A DNA stretch of 64,000 nucleotides from Collinsella tanakaei YIT 12063. GTDB lineage: Bacteria; Actinomycetota; Coriobacteriia; Coriobacteriales; Coriobacteriaceae. The notes under the pieces were generated by a model. It did not search any database, had not been told where the DNA came from, and was given only the letters and a program-made list of their open reading frames with translations. Where the stretch lies: the NCBI RefSeq assembly GCF_000225705.1, contig NZ_JH126471.1, positions 97,426 through 161,425 on the forward strand. The letters are read 5' to 3'. Of the stretch, positions 25,472-35,041 are shown one piece after another; the stretch's first letter is position 1; the number at the start of each line of letters is the position of its first letter. A program made the translations under genes and the position numbers.

Positions 25472-26596
25472 ATGTCAGTCCAGCGCAAAACCATGGTCGT
25501 CAAGATCGGTTCCTCCACCCTGGTTGGGGAAGACCGCCAGATTCGTCGCGATTTCATCGCGGACCTTGCCCGCCAGGCGGCAGAGCTTCGCAATCTGGGA
25601 TGGAACCTCGTCGTTGTGAGCTCCGGCGCCATCGCGTGCGGCGCGCCCAAGCTCGGCTTCGCTAAAAAGCCCGCCGACATGCCGAGCCTGCAGGCGTGCG
25701 CCTCTGTTGGCCAGTGCATCCTTTCGGCCGTGTACGACGAGGAATTCCGCGCCGCAAGCCTGCTCACCTCCCTTGTGCTGCTCACCCGGCACGATACCGC
25801 CTGCAGGTCTTCCTATCTTCATGCTCGCGACGCCCTCACGCGTCTGGTGGAACTTGGCGTTGTTCCCGTGGTGAACGAGAACGACACCACCACCGTCGAT
25901 GAGATCAAGTTTGGCGATAACGACACGCTCGCCGCCTTGGTGAGCTGCCTGGTGTCTGCCGATCTCTGCGTCACCCTGTCTGATATCGACGGCCTGTATA
26001 CCGCCAACCCGTCGCTTGATCCCACCGCGCAGTTCATCCCGCGCGTCACCAAAATCGACGCCGCCATCATCGGGTCGGCGGGAGACTCCACTACATCGGT
26101 GGGTACCGGCGGCATGATCACCAAGATCCGTGCGAGCCGAATCCTCATGACGGCGGGCATCGCAAGCGTCATCTGCAGCGGCGCCGAGGAGAACGCGCTT
26201 GTGCGTCTTGCCTCGGGCGAGTCCGTCGGAACGCTTTTCGTTCCCCCTGCGGACCGCTTGGAGATCGCCCCCCGTAAGCTTTGGATTGCCCTGGGCGACT
26301 CCGCGCACGGGTCGGTGACGGTGGACGATGGCGCGGCTGCGGCGGTTGTGCAGCGCGGCAGCTCGCTTCTGCCCGTCGGCATCACCGCCGTCGAAGGTTC
26401 GTTCTCTACGGGCGACGTGCTCGATATCCGAGATCGCGACGGCTTCGTGATCGCTCGCGGTCGTGCGGAGGCGGGTTCGGACGAGCTCGAGCTGGCGCGC
26501 GGCCGTCGTCAAGACGAAATCGCCGGCAACCATCTTCTGGCCGCGCTCTCCGGCAAACCCGCCATCCATCGCGACCAGATGATCGTTTTCGCTTAA
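25472..26596 (+). CDS. proB: Glutamate 5-kinase
   Basis: ProB phosphorylates glutamate in the first step of proline synthesis. The 374-residue protein starts MSVQRKTMVVKIGSSTLV; the amino-acid kinase domain shows VVSSGAIACG near residue 52, VNENDTTTVDEIKFGDNDTLAALV near 135-160 and TGGMITKI near 210. The C-terminal 110 residues form a PUA domain. ATG 25472 follows CGAGG; an upstream ATG at 25454 would add six residues without a better site. proA lies 1.6 kb away, separated by an opposite-strand peptidase gene. Confidence 0.95.
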   Translation: MSVQRKTMVVKIGSSTLVGEDRQIRRDFIADLARQAAELRNLGWNLVVVSSGAIACGAPKLGFAKKPADMPSLQACASVGQCILSAVYDEEFRAASLLTSLVLLTRHDTACRSSYLHARDALTRLVELGVVPVVNENDTTTVDEIKFGDNDTLAALVSCLVSADLCVTLSDIDGLYTANPSLDPTAQFIPRVTKIDAAIIGSAGDSTTSVGTGGMITKIRASRILMTAGIASVICSGAEENALVRLASGESVGTLFVPPADRLEIAPRKLWIALGDSAHGSVTVDDGAAAAVVQRGSSLLPVGITAVEGSFSTGDVLDIRDRDGFVIARGRAEAGSDELELARGRRQDEIAGNHLLAALSGKPAIHRDQMIVFA

Positions 26597-26630
26597 CGCG
26601 GGTTGGTCTCTATCAAAAAGTAAGTTGCAT

Positions 26631-28049
26631 TCAGCGCGCTAGGTGGCCCATCTGGCGCGCTTCTTCATAAAGGTGCTGAAAAACGCTGGTGCCCGCGCGC
26701 AGCCCGTCGTGCTCAAACTCATTGGTGACCCAAGGACGGGCGTTGCCGACGCGAGAAAGGGTGTCGAGCTGCAATCCAGAGTCCACATACATGTCATCGA
26801 AATAGACCGCGGCGTAAACAGGGGTTTCGTTGGCGACAAGGCGCGCGGGGTCGTAGACCGCATCGAATTCCGTATCCCGCATCAGCTCATCCATCGCAGC
26901 GGCGAACGGCTTGAGCTCCGGGCACTCTTCGAACATCCAGGGGAACGCCGCTTCTCCCGTGAATAGAAGCGGGCGGGCGAGCGTGTCGAATTCGGGTCGA
27001 TGGGCCTTCTCGGCCGCTGCCGCCCAATTGATGGGCGCGCACGTTCCGCTGGCGTAGATGAATTCCTGCAGCGTCCAGTACAAGGGGTTGGCGCAGGTGT
27101 TGGTGCGTTCGAGCACGCTCATCAAGAAACCCTCTGAAAGTTCGGGCGCGTCCATGCCCAAGACGCTTCCATCAAGATCCTCGAATGCATGGTCGAAAAG
27201 CCAGTGCATACGCTCAAAACTGGGCTTCATGCCAAAGTCGCTGCCCAGAAGCTGCAGGCGCTCAACGGTAAGAGGGCTGCCGTCCGGCAACGTCACATCG
27301 CCGCTCTCAAGATAGTTCGCGACAGCCGTCACCCGCTCGACGTCGTCCGGGTAGCGGCGATAGTACGCTTCGGTTTTGGCCTGCATGCGCGGGAAGGTGT
27401 GGGCGTAGACCTCGGCGGCGGTGCCGGGAACGTGAGGGATGCCTCCGCATACAAAGCTCTGTTGAATCGCGCCGGGGAACAGCGACAGGTAGCTTAGGGT
27501 TATAAAGCCGCCGTAGCTTTGCCCCAGCGTGGTCCAAGGCCTTCCACCAAATTGCGTGAGGCGTAGATACTCGAAGTCGCGGACGATGGAGCTGGCGAGC
27601 ATGCGCTTCAAGAGGTCTGCCTGGGCGCGAGATGCGCTTGCGCCGGCTTCTGCGGCGGCCTGCCCGATGCGAGCGATCCCCCGTCCGCTTATACGCGAGC
27701 TGCGGCCGCATCCGCGCTGGTCCGGAAGGATTACGCGGTAGTGTTTCACGGCCTCTCCAAGCCAGGCGGGATCGGTATCGCTACCGGGACGCGGGCTCTC
27801 TCCGCCGGGGCCTCCTTGGAAGAAGACGAGAAGCGGTAGGTCATCGTCCAAATTCTCGGGAGAGCAAGCGATGCGGTAGAACAGCTTGATGCTCTCGGGC
27901 GCGCCTGGAATAGGGGAGGGCATGGCGCCGCGGCGCATGGTGCTGCCCAGCGCGAGCAGCGCGGGTTCCAGACCGCGCCAGTCAAGGGGGACGTCGATGG
28001 AATGGTCTTCGATATAGAGGCCGGGAACGTAGTAGCTTGCGAGTTTCAT
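26631..28049 (-). CDS. Prolyl-aminopeptidase-like alpha/beta hydrolase (S33)
   Basis: The 472-residue protein shows an alpha/beta-hydrolase core: oxyanion motif FFQGGPGGESPRP near residue 75, the DQRGCGRSS loop near 105, and the nucleophile elbow GQSYGG near 165 (catalytic Ser). HGGPG-type and DQRG motifs are hallmarks of the S33 family, which removes N-terminal proline from peptides. Its position between proB and proA on the other strand suits a role in proline supply. ATG 28049 is preceded by GGGAGG. A TATACT -10 lies about 54 bases upstream, near an inverted repeat at 28121-28138. Confidence 0.87.
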   Translation of the reverse strand: MKLASYYVPGLYIEDHSIDVPLDWRGLEPALLALGSTMRRGAMPSPIPGAPESIKLFYRIACSPENLDDDLPLLVFFQGGPGGESPRPGSDTDPAWLGEAVKHYRVILPDQRGCGRSSRISGRGIARIGQAAAEAGASASRAQADLLKRMLASSIVRDFEYLRLTQFGGRPWTTLGQSYGGFITLSYLSLFPGAIQQSFVCGGIPHVPGTAAEVYAHTFPRMQAKTEAYYRRYPDDVERVTAVANYLESGDVTLPDGSPLTVERLQLLGSDFGMKPSFERMHWLFDHAFEDLDGSVLGMDAPELSEGFLMSVLERTNTCANPLYWTLQEFIYASGTCAPINWAAAAEKAHRPEFDTLARPLLFTGEAAFPWMFEECPELKPFAAAMDELMRDTEFDAVYDPARLVANETPVYAAVYFDDMYVDSGLQLDTLSRVGNARPWVTNEFEHDGLRAGTSVFQHLYEEARQMGHLAR

Positions 28050-28120
28050 GGTGCCTCCCTGGTGCCTGCGATTTGGGCAGCGGCGTTTATCGCGTCCAGT
28101 ATACCCCTTTTCCAAAAAGA

Positions 28121-28138
28121 ATAGAACACACGTTCTAT
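28121..28138. promoter_or_regulatory. Inverted repeat ATAGAAC-N4-GTTCTAT between the peptidase and proA
   Basis: Two perfect 7-base arms flank ACAC. The inner GAAC-N4-GTTC matches the LexA (SOS) box of Gram-positive bacteria. It lies upstream of the TATACT -10 of the minus-strand peptidase and about 100 bases before proA, so it may control one or both genes. Confidence 0.5.
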
Positions 28139-28238
28139 ATTTATGTTAGAATCAATGGCGATCGATGGTGAGGGGAGCTATCGCCAGACCGCTTTCGAGT
28201 ACTATGGAGTGGTGCTAAATCTGCGAGAGGAGCCACCT

Positions 28239-29507
28239 ATGGCCGATAATATCGCTGCCTATGTAGAAAACCTGGCACAGGCCGCAAAAGCCGCGTCGCG
28301 TCCGCTGGGATTCGCGTCCGATGAGCAGCGCGTAGCCGCCGTTCGAGGTATGGCGACCGCTCTGCGCCGCAACGCCGATGCCATCATTGCCGCCAATGCC
28401 CTCGATATGGACGCCGCCCGCGCCGCGGGCACCAGCGAGGGCCTGCTCGACCGCCTGCTGCTTACTCCGGAGCGCATCGAGGGGATGGCGCGGGGCCTGG
28501 AGTCTCTAGCGATCCTGCCCGATCCGGTGGGCCGCGTCCTTGAGGAGCGCACCATCGACTGCGGGCTCAACCTGCAGAAGGTGAGCGTGCCGCTGGGCCT
28601 TGTCGCCATGGTGTACGAGGCGCGACCAAACGTCACCTCTGACGCCGCGGGCATCTGCATCCGTACGGGTAACGCCTGCATTCTTCGCGGCGGCTCCATC
28701 GCCCAGAACTCCTGCGTGGCCATCGCCCACGTGCTGGCGGATGCCGTACAGGACGCCGGGCTGCCCCGCGACGCCGTCAGCATCATCGAGACCACCGATC
28801 GCGCGGCCACGGACGTGCTCATGGGCCTGCGCGGCACGGTGGACGTTCTCATTCCGCGCGGCGGCGCCGGTCTTATTCGCCACTGCGTGGAGAACGCCTA
28901 TGTTCCGGTGATCGAGACCGGTACGGGTAATTGCCACATCTACGTGCATGAATCCGCGGACTTTGATAAGGCGCGCGCCATAGTGATGAATTCCAAGACC
29001 CAGCGCGTGGGCGTGTGCAATGCTTGCGAGTCGCTGTTGGTGGACGAGAGGATCGCCGACGCGTTCTTGCCGCAGATGCTGGTCGAGCTGGATGCCGCCG
29101 GCGTTTTGGTTCATGGCGACGAGCGCACCCGCGACCTTGCGGACATCATGGACTTTGTTGACGCGACGGAAGAGGATTGGGGCCGCGAGTACCTGGCGCT
29201 CGAGATCAGCGTCAAGGTGGTGGCGGACGAGGACGAGGCCATCGCGCACATAGGCCGCTACGGCACCGGTCACTCGGAGGCGATCGTCGCGGAGGACGAG
29301 CAGGCGTGCGAGCGATTCTTGCGCGAGGTCGATGCCAGCGCCGTGTACGCCAACGCGTCCACCCGCTTTACCGATGGCGGAGAGTTTGGCCTGGGCGCGG
29401 AGATTGGTATCTCCACCCAGAAGCTGCACGCGCGCGGGCCGTTTGCCGCCGAGGCTCTGACAACGTATAAGTACGTCGTCCGCGGCGAGGGACAGGTTCG
29501 TCCGTAG
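28239..29507 (+). CDS. proA: Gamma-glutamyl phosphate reductase
   Basis: ProA reduces glutamyl 5-phosphate to the semialdehyde with NADPH, the second step of proline synthesis. The 422-residue aldehyde-dehydrogenase-fold protein has the YEARPNVTSDAAG motif near residue 125, RGG..LI near 205 and the catalytic Cys in KTQRVGVCNACESLLV near 258. ATG 28239 has GAGAGGAG upstream; a longer frame from 28143 has no homologous sequence and lacks such a site. A terminator follows. Confidence 0.95.
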   Translation: MADNIAAYVENLAQAAKAASRPLGFASDEQRVAAVRGMATALRRNADAIIAANALDMDAARAAGTSEGLLDRLLLTPERIEGMARGLESLAILPDPVGRVLEERTIDCGLNLQKVSVPLGLVAMVYEARPNVTSDAAGICIRTGNACILRGGSIAQNSCVAIAHVLADAVQDAGLPRDAVSIIETTDRAATDVLMGLRGTVDVLIPRGGAGLIRHCVENAYVPVIETGTGNCHIYVHESADFDKARAIVMNSKTQRVGVCNACESLLVDERIADAFLPQMLVELDAAGVLVHGDERTRDLADIMDFVDATEEDWGREYLALEISVKVVADEDEAIAHIGRYGTGHSEAIVAEDEQACERFLREVDASAVYANASTRFTDGGEFGLGAEIGISTQKLHARGPFAAEALTTYKYVVRGEGQVRP

Positions 29508-29560
29508 GGCGATAGCGGTTACGGTTCCTCGGTCCAACGCGAATGAATGCAAGCGAACGA

Positions 29561-29608
29561 AAACGCCGGTCGGCATCCGCGTTCACGCGCGTAGCCGATC
29601 GGCGTTTA
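29561..29608 (+). terminator. Terminator of proA
   Basis: A 13-bp stem with one G-T pair (29561-29573 with 29595-29607) ends in TTT. Confidence 0.7.
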
Positions 29609-29654
29609 TCGGCCTTGTTCGTCTAATCGCTTTGCGCATGCGTTAATCGAACTG

Positions 29655-30165
29655 TTACAGGGCATAAAGCTGCTCTGGTTCATATGCCGGAGCGCCTTCT
29701 TCGAACGAGGCAATACATGCCTCTTCGTTGCGCAGCCAGATTTCTTCAAAGTCTGGGACGGAAAAGATGCGGTAGGAGCGCGTTAGCTCGCTTCCGTCCT
29801 CGAATGTCGCCGTGATTTCCAGGGTTCTCGAGGAGAGCTCGATAGCGGCGGACAGCTCGACTTCGAGAATCAGGTTATCCCATGCCTCCCCAGTAGGGGT
29901 TCCCTGGTTCTCAGCGTCGTGCAACTTGTTTTTACACCGCCGCTGCGATACGTAGGGCGCTTCGCCGTGTCTTACCGGGCGCTTCGTCGCTCGTTGCATG
30001 CATGCGCTCGCTCGCGACAGCCCGTTCAAGCAGGGCACGAGAGGCTTCATCGATTCCAATGGATTTTATAGCATCGATATAGCCGTCCATGGCAATCCAG
30101 GCTGGGTGGTTCATTACAGTTTCCAGCGCGGAATCCACGGAGTCCTTGTCCATAAGCGCAGGCAT
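29655..30165 (-). pseudogene. Frameshifted gene, possibly anti-sigma-factor-like
   Basis: Two frames join into one product of about 170 residues. The first (from ATG 30165) reads MPALMDKDSVDSALETVMNHPAW...SALRIAAAV and stops at 29932; the second continues KNKLHDAENQGTPTGEAWDNLILEVELSAAIEL...YEPEQLYAL to 29655. Removing one T in GTGTAAAAAC (near 29934) restores a continuous frame. I do not recognise the family securely. The arrangement, directly behind remains of an ECF sigma factor, suggests an anti-sigma-like regulator. It is probably non-functional here. Confidence 0.55.
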
Positions 30166-30484
30166 CTCCTCGCGCGGTTCGACTCTGCGCCGCTATGCTT
30201 GGCGATGCGGGTTCACGCTGATGTCGTGCGTGGCGCGTGGCAACCACGCCTTGAGATGCTCGTCATCATGGAAGCGCGCCTGGCTTTTGAGCAGTTTGAT
30301 ATACTTATTTTTGGGCGATATCCTTGGCGTTGGCCATGTTGCGCGTACGGGCGAGGGCCAGCCTAATGACGGGGGCGTGGTGCCGCGCGATCGCGTGTTC
30401 CATAAAGGCTTCCGACTACAGCGCCCGTCCTGCCGTGGAATTGACTGGCGAGCTGTTGGCTCCGTCTGATTTGCATGCTTTCAC
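30166..30484 (-). pseudogene. Remnant of an ECF sigma factor
   Basis: After GAGGAGGTGG, a GTG at 30484 opens a frame reading VKACKSDGANSSPVNS...GRAL-stop-SEAFMEHAIARHHAPVIRLALARTRNMANAKDIAQK. After a one-base shift it continues KYIKLLKSQARFHDDEHLKAWLPRATTSA, the sigma region 2 pattern (DxxQxxYIKLL...DDEHLKAWL.R). At least one nonsense codon, one frameshift and a further stop interrupt it, and region 4 is missing. It is a clear pseudogene, running straight into the anti-sigma-like remnant. Confidence 0.65.
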
Positions 30485-30546
30485 TATGCTCTCCACCTCC
30501 TCACCCTATACACGCCTTGCGCGCATATAGAGGTTACACGTGGATT

Positions 30547-30583
30547 GAAAAAGCGCCGATCCGAGTGAAACCGGATCGGCGCG
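30547..30583 (-). terminator. Terminator of the HD-domain gene
   Basis: GCGCCGATCCG (30553-30563) pairs with CGGATCGGCGC (30572-30582); the minus strand continues with TTTTTC. Confidence 0.9.
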
Positions 30584-30613
30584 GGATGGATGCAGCTTGA
30601 GTAGGGGGAGGGG

Positions 30614-31222
30614 CTACTCGTCCGCGTCCTTACCAAAGGTGTCGCGGTCGGGGGCGAAGCTCTGCATGGCCTCGATGGTGCGGGCGAAGACCTCGTCCAG
30701 CTCCCAGCCCAGCATCTCGGCGCCCTGGCGGATCACGTCGCGCGACACGCCGGCGGCGAAGCGCTTGTCCTTGAACTTCTTCTTGAGCGACTTGACGTTG
30801 AAGTCCATGACGCTCTTGGACGGGCGCATGATCACGGCGGCGCCGATAAGACCGGTGAGCTCCTCGGTAGCGAAGAGGATCTTCTCCATCATGAGCTCGG
30901 GCTTGGGCAGGTCGGTGTTGTAGTCGCTGGTGTGGCTCTGGATGGCGCGGACCAGTTCGGGCGTGCCGCCGGCCTCTTCGATCAATGGGGTGGCGTAGAG
31001 GGTGTGCATGGCGGGCTCGTCGTCATGTTCCTCCCAGTCCAGGTCGTGCAGCAGGCCCACGATGCCCCAGAATTCCTCGTTTTCCGGGTCGTATTCGCGG
31101 GCGAAGTAGCGCATGGTCTGCTCGACCGTCTCGGCGTGCTCGATGTGGAACGGGTCGTGGTTGTGGGCGCTCAGCAGCTCGAAGGCTGCCTCGCGCGCCA
31201 TGCCGGCGTTCAGGGTTGACAT
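30614..31222 (-). CDS. HD-domain phosphohydrolase
   Basis: The 202-residue protein carries the HD metal-binding pattern: His in HNHDPFHIEHAETVE near residue 21-30, the LLHDLDWEEHDD motif (the HD doublet) near residue 58 and further His near 73 and 95. Such proteins hydrolyse nucleotides or other phosphoesters with a divalent metal; the substrate is unknown. The gene is monocistronic with a strong terminator behind it. Confidence 0.85.
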   Translation of the reverse strand: MSTLNAGMAREAAFELLSAHNHDPFHIEHAETVEQTMRYFAREYDPENEEFWGIVGLLHDLDWEEHDDEPAMHTLYATPLIEEAGGTPELVRAIQSHTSDYNTDLPKPELMMEKILFATEELTGLIGAAVIMRPSKSVMDFNVKSLKKKFKDKRFAAGVSRDVIRQGAEMLGWELDEVFARTIEAMQSFAPDRDTFGKDADE

Positions 31223-31833
31223 GGATGTGCTCCCTCCAAAACATTTGAGGCGGGCACCGCGGTGGCGATGCGTGCGTATGTGTCTGTACTATAGCACGGG
31301 CATCTATGTGGCCGATGATGCCCGCGCGCGTGCCGGGCAGGCGGAGTTTTTTTGGACCGCATCGTGCCGCGCCGGCAAGGTTCCGAGAGCGAGAATCCTT
31401 GATGCGATACATGAAAAGATATGCTCATGGGAAATGCTGCCACTCCGCGTTAGTTGTAACGGACTGCCCTTGTCTATTAGCAAAACGCGGGTATGGCAGC
31501 TTTGTGAATGGAAGCGCAATAAGCTCATAATACGGTCTATTAACTGGCAAATGAATAAAATCAAGGCATTTCCGTTTACCGAGCTCCAGCGTCCGTATGT
31601 CGAGTAAGGGTTCATTTCCGTAGCGTGTGAACTGATGATACAGGTGCCAAGATATTAAAGACCACTTCCTTTCGAATGCCGCTATTCGCATGTTTCGACG
31701 GCGCAGTTTCAAGGCCGCGTATCTTACTGCTGCGATATGGCGACTCCAAAGGATGCGGGTCGCGCCTCCAAGGGGGAATGCCCATGGCATCTAGCCCAAT
31801 CCCTATTGGTAACTCGCAATGAAAGGAGTCGCG
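31223..31833. other. About 600-bp AT-richer intergenic region
   Basis: A minus-strand open frame (31790 to 31425, 121 codons) has no Shine-Dalgarno and no family I recognise; part of it (about 31470-31620) is distinctly AT-rich compared with the flanks. The last 30 bases form the ribosome-binding region of the next gene. It may be decayed accessory DNA. Confidence 0.35.
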
Positions 31834-34800
31834 GTGATCGCTAGGAAGAATGCAGTCGTCGCAACTACCGCCGGGCTTGCGCTGGCGCTTGCCCTGTCCG
31901 GATGCGCTGGGGGAACCGTCCCGACGGTCTCGTTCCAAAACGTGACGGAGGGCGTGGACGAGTCCGCTCCCGACGTCATCTCCATGACCGACGCCCGCAC
32001 GTTCGAGGCGACCGTGCCGGTGGATGGGAAATCCGCAGACGACCTAACCGGGCTTATCGAGGACGGCAAGGTTGTCTGGACGCTTAGCCGTGAAGAGGGG
32101 ATCCGCGACGCGAAGGAGTATCCCGCTCAGTTCCTGGGAGGGGAGCTCTCCGAATGGAAGACGGTGACCACTGAGATTCAGCCGAAGACTGAGTTCTTCA
32201 CCGACATCAAGAACGAGCCGGTGGAGATCGATGGCAAGACCGGTCTTAAGCTCACGTTCGATACGGAGCTGTTCTACGGCTACGACGGCTTCGACGGCCG
32301 CGAGGGCGAGCTCATGAACGACACGCTGCTCGACTATACGGGCACCTATGAGCTGAGCTGCACGATCGATGGCAAGGACGCGGGCTCGACCGAAGTCGAC
32401 TTCCGTCCCTACGATTCGTACCGTACGCAGGAGGAGGTCGACGCCGAGCTGCCGGAGCTTGTGAAGCAGGCGAAGGAGAACGGCCTGTTCGCCAAGATCG
32501 AGAAGATCGGCGAATCCGCTCGCGGCCGCGACATCAACGCGGTGTTTGTCGCGAAATCAGAAAAGGACCTCGATGCCTACCTCGAGCTCGCCGACAAGAT
32601 GGAGGCTGAGCCGGCGGAGCTGCAAAAGCAGATCGAGGCTGGTGACCTTGAATATAAGGTCCCCGTTGTCTACAGCAACATCCACTCCGACGAGATCATC
32701 GGCACGGACAGCGTCATGGAGTTCCTGCGCCTGCTCGTCGCCAACGAGCCCGTCGATTACCGCACGGTCGAGAGCCTGACCGACCTTGGCAAGGAGACGC
32801 TCGTTCGCGAGATGGAGGAGGACGGCACCGTTTGGTCCGAGCTTATCAAGGACCAGGCGACCGGTGTGGGCTATATCCAGGGTGACGGCGCGAAGAATCC
32901 CACCGATACGGAGGAGAACCCGCACCACACCGTCGATATGACGGACGAGGAGTTCAAGGGCTACTACAACGTCGATGACCGCACGTTCGACGTCGAGAAG
33001 GCTTTGGACGATATGTTCTTCATCTTGGTTCCCACCGAGAATCCCGATGGTCGCGCCGACACCCTGCGCACCGGCGGTAACGGCTTCGACCTCAACCGCG
33101 ACAACACCTACCAGACCCAGCCCGAGACCCAGGCGATGACTTCGATGATCGCCAAGTGGAACCCTATCTCGCTGCACGAGATCCACGGCTACTACACCCA
33201 GTACCAGGTCGAGCCCTGCTCGCCTACACATGACCCCAATAACGAGTACGACCTGTTCATCGACACGGCGATGGCGCAGGGCGAAGCGTTCGCCGCGGCG
33301 TCTATCTCCAATAACGAGACCATCAACGCCGTGCAGATCCCCATGCGCGATTACCTCGCCCGCGAGGAGGACGGAAGTCTCAATTGGTATCCGTTCGACG
33401 ACATGTCCTCCAGCTACACCCCGCAGTACGCGATGCTCCACGGCACCAACGCCTACACGGTCGAGCTGCCTTACGGGCACGAGGACGCCGTGGTCGCCAC
33501 CAAGTACGGCTTCATCGGCAACGCCGAGTTCGTATCCGAGAACAAGGACCAGATGTTCCTCAACTTGCTTGAGCGCTACGAGCGCGGCATCGAGAACATC
33601 GACCCCGAAGAGATGCGCCCCTACTACGTGGACCAGCACGATGTTCCCGGTGCCGAGGCGGACGTGTTCCGTCCCCGCTACAAGGAGAACAACAACTTCT
33701 TCCCCGAGTACTACGTGATCCCCACCGGCGCCGGCGTGCAGCAGGACCGTGCCGCCGTCAACGAGATGGTCGAGTATCTGCTACGCAACGACGTCAAGGT
33801 CAAGCAGCTCTCTGAGGACTTCAAGGCGGGCGAGAAGGCATATGCCAAGGGCGACCTGGTGGTCGACATGCACCAGGCCAAGCGCAACATGGCCAATGCC
33901 GCCCTTTACAAGAACATGGTCATCAGCGGCTGGGACTCCCTGTATTCCGAGCCCGTCACCAACTTCCCGGACCAGCGCGGCTTCGATATGGACATCATCA
34001 CCACACCCGGCGCCTTCGCCGACGCGAAGCTCGACGAGGTCTCCGAGGGTATCGAGCTCAAGACCTTCGTCGACGGAGAGGGTGACGCCGTTCGCATCGA
34101 GAACAGCGGCGTCGAGCCCATCCGCGCCGTCAACGCCCTGCTGGGCGATGGCAAGAACGTCGGCTTGGTGACCGAAGGCGAGTTCGCGGGCGACTACGTG
34201 GTCTCCGCTTCCGATTTCGAGTCCATCCAGGATTCCTATGTCCTCGACGCCCATAAGACCGGTGACGTTCCTGTCGCCAAGACCATCAAGAAGGACATCA
34301 AGGTCTACATCCCCGGAGCCGAACCCGAGTTCTTGTTGGATAACGACGGCAACGAGGTTGGAGTCAGCAACTACATCAACCGCCTCAATACCGATTACAA
34401 CTGGGATCACTTCGCGCTTGGCAAGCAGATGGGCTTCACGGTCGTCGACAACGCAAAAGACGCTGATATCATCGTCGGCAACCAGTGGCTCTCCGAGGAC
34501 GAGGTCGCTGCCGTCGTCGCCGGCAAACCCTATGTCGGCTACACCCTGGGGGCGCTGGAGTCCGTCGAGCAGATGGGAATAGGCCTTGAGTATAACGACG
34601 ACGCCGATCTCATGTACGACGCCCTGACCACCGTCACGTATCCCGAGGCGAGCATCGTCACCGCTACGTATGCGGGGGAGGGCGACAACCTGGTGTACGC
34701 ATATGGCGGCAGCTTCATCACCGCGGTGCCCGAGGGCGCCAAGGTCATCATGAAGACCACGGCGGACGACCCCGTCGAGGGCTTCATGAGCGATGAGCAT

Positions 34801-34968
34801 ATCGCCAAGTACAAGGACTCCATCCAGGCGTTCGATTACACCGAGGGCGGATTTAACATGACCGTCTTCGCGAACACGCTGACCAATAAGGCGCATCAGC
34901 AGGACGATTACCGCTTCCTGAGCGCAGCGCTTTACAGCAAGCTTCTCGGCGAGGACTTTAAGCTCTAG
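31834..34968 (+). CDS. Large M14 zinc-carboxypeptidase lipoprotein
   Basis: The 1044-residue protein begins MIARKNAVVATTAGLALALALSGCAGG, a lipoprotein signal with lipobox LSGC, so it is exported and anchored to the membrane by Cys. A peptidase M14 core lies at about residues 190-580: zinc ligands in NIHSDEIIG, substrate-binding NPDGR and FDLNRDN, a third ligand in SLHEIHGYY and the catalytic region AYTVELPYGHEDA. The C-terminal half (about 620-1044) is acidic and of unknown fold. The GTG at 31834 is chosen because AAAGGAG (31822-31828) precedes it by five bases; the ATG at 31819 lacks one. It probably trims peptides or wall peptides outside the cell. Confidence 0.87.
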   Translation: MIARKNAVVATTAGLALALALSGCAGGTVPTVSFQNVTEGVDESAPDVISMTDARTFEATVPVDGKSADDLTGLIEDGKVVWTLSREEGIRDAKEYPAQFLGGELSEWKTVTTEIQPKTEFFTDIKNEPVEIDGKTGLKLTFDTELFYGYDGFDGREGELMNDTLLDYTGTYELSCTIDGKDAGSTEVDFRPYDSYRTQEEVDAELPELVKQAKENGLFAKIEKIGESARGRDINAVFVAKSEKDLDAYLELADKMEAEPAELQKQIEAGDLEYKVPVVYSNIHSDEIIGTDSVMEFLRLLVANEPVDYRTVESLTDLGKETLVREMEEDGTVWSELIKDQATGVGYIQGDGAKNPTDTEENPHHTVDMTDEEFKGYYNVDDRTFDVEKALDDMFFILVPTENPDGRADTLRTGGNGFDLNRDNTYQTQPETQAMTSMIAKWNPISLHEIHGYYTQYQVEPCSPTHDPNNEYDLFIDTAMAQGEAFAAASISNNETINAVQIPMRDYLAREEDGSLNWYPFDDMSSSYTPQYAMLHGTNAYTVELPYGHEDAVVATKYGFIGNAEFVSENKDQMFLNLLERYERGIENIDPEEMRPYYVDQHDVPGAEADVFRPRYKENNNFFPEYYVIPTGAGVQQDRAAVNEMVEYLLRNDVKVKQLSEDFKAGEKAYAKGDLVVDMHQAKRNMANAALYKNMVISGWDSLYSEPVTNFPDQRGFDMDIITTPGAFADAKLDEVSEGIELKTFVDGEGDAVRIENSGVEPIRAVNALLGDGKNVGLVTEGEFAGDYVVSASDFESIQDSYVLDAHKTGDVPVAKTIKKDIKVYIPGAEPEFLLDNDGNEVGVSNYINRLNTDYNWDHFALGKQMGFTVVDNAKDADIIVGNQWLSEDEVAAVVAGKPYVGYTLGALESVEQMGIGLEYNDDADLMYDALTTVTYPEASIVTATYAGEGDNLVYAYGGSFITAVPEGAKVIMKTTADDPVEGFMSDEHIAKYKDSIQAFDYTEGGFNMTVFANTLTNKAHQQDDYRFLSAALYSKLLGEDFKL

Positions 34969-35041
34969 GCTTCGTTTGCCTCCTTGCCTTGTATCCGCTC
35001 CTGGGTTGGCTGCGAACATGCACACGCCGACGCTGGGTACG

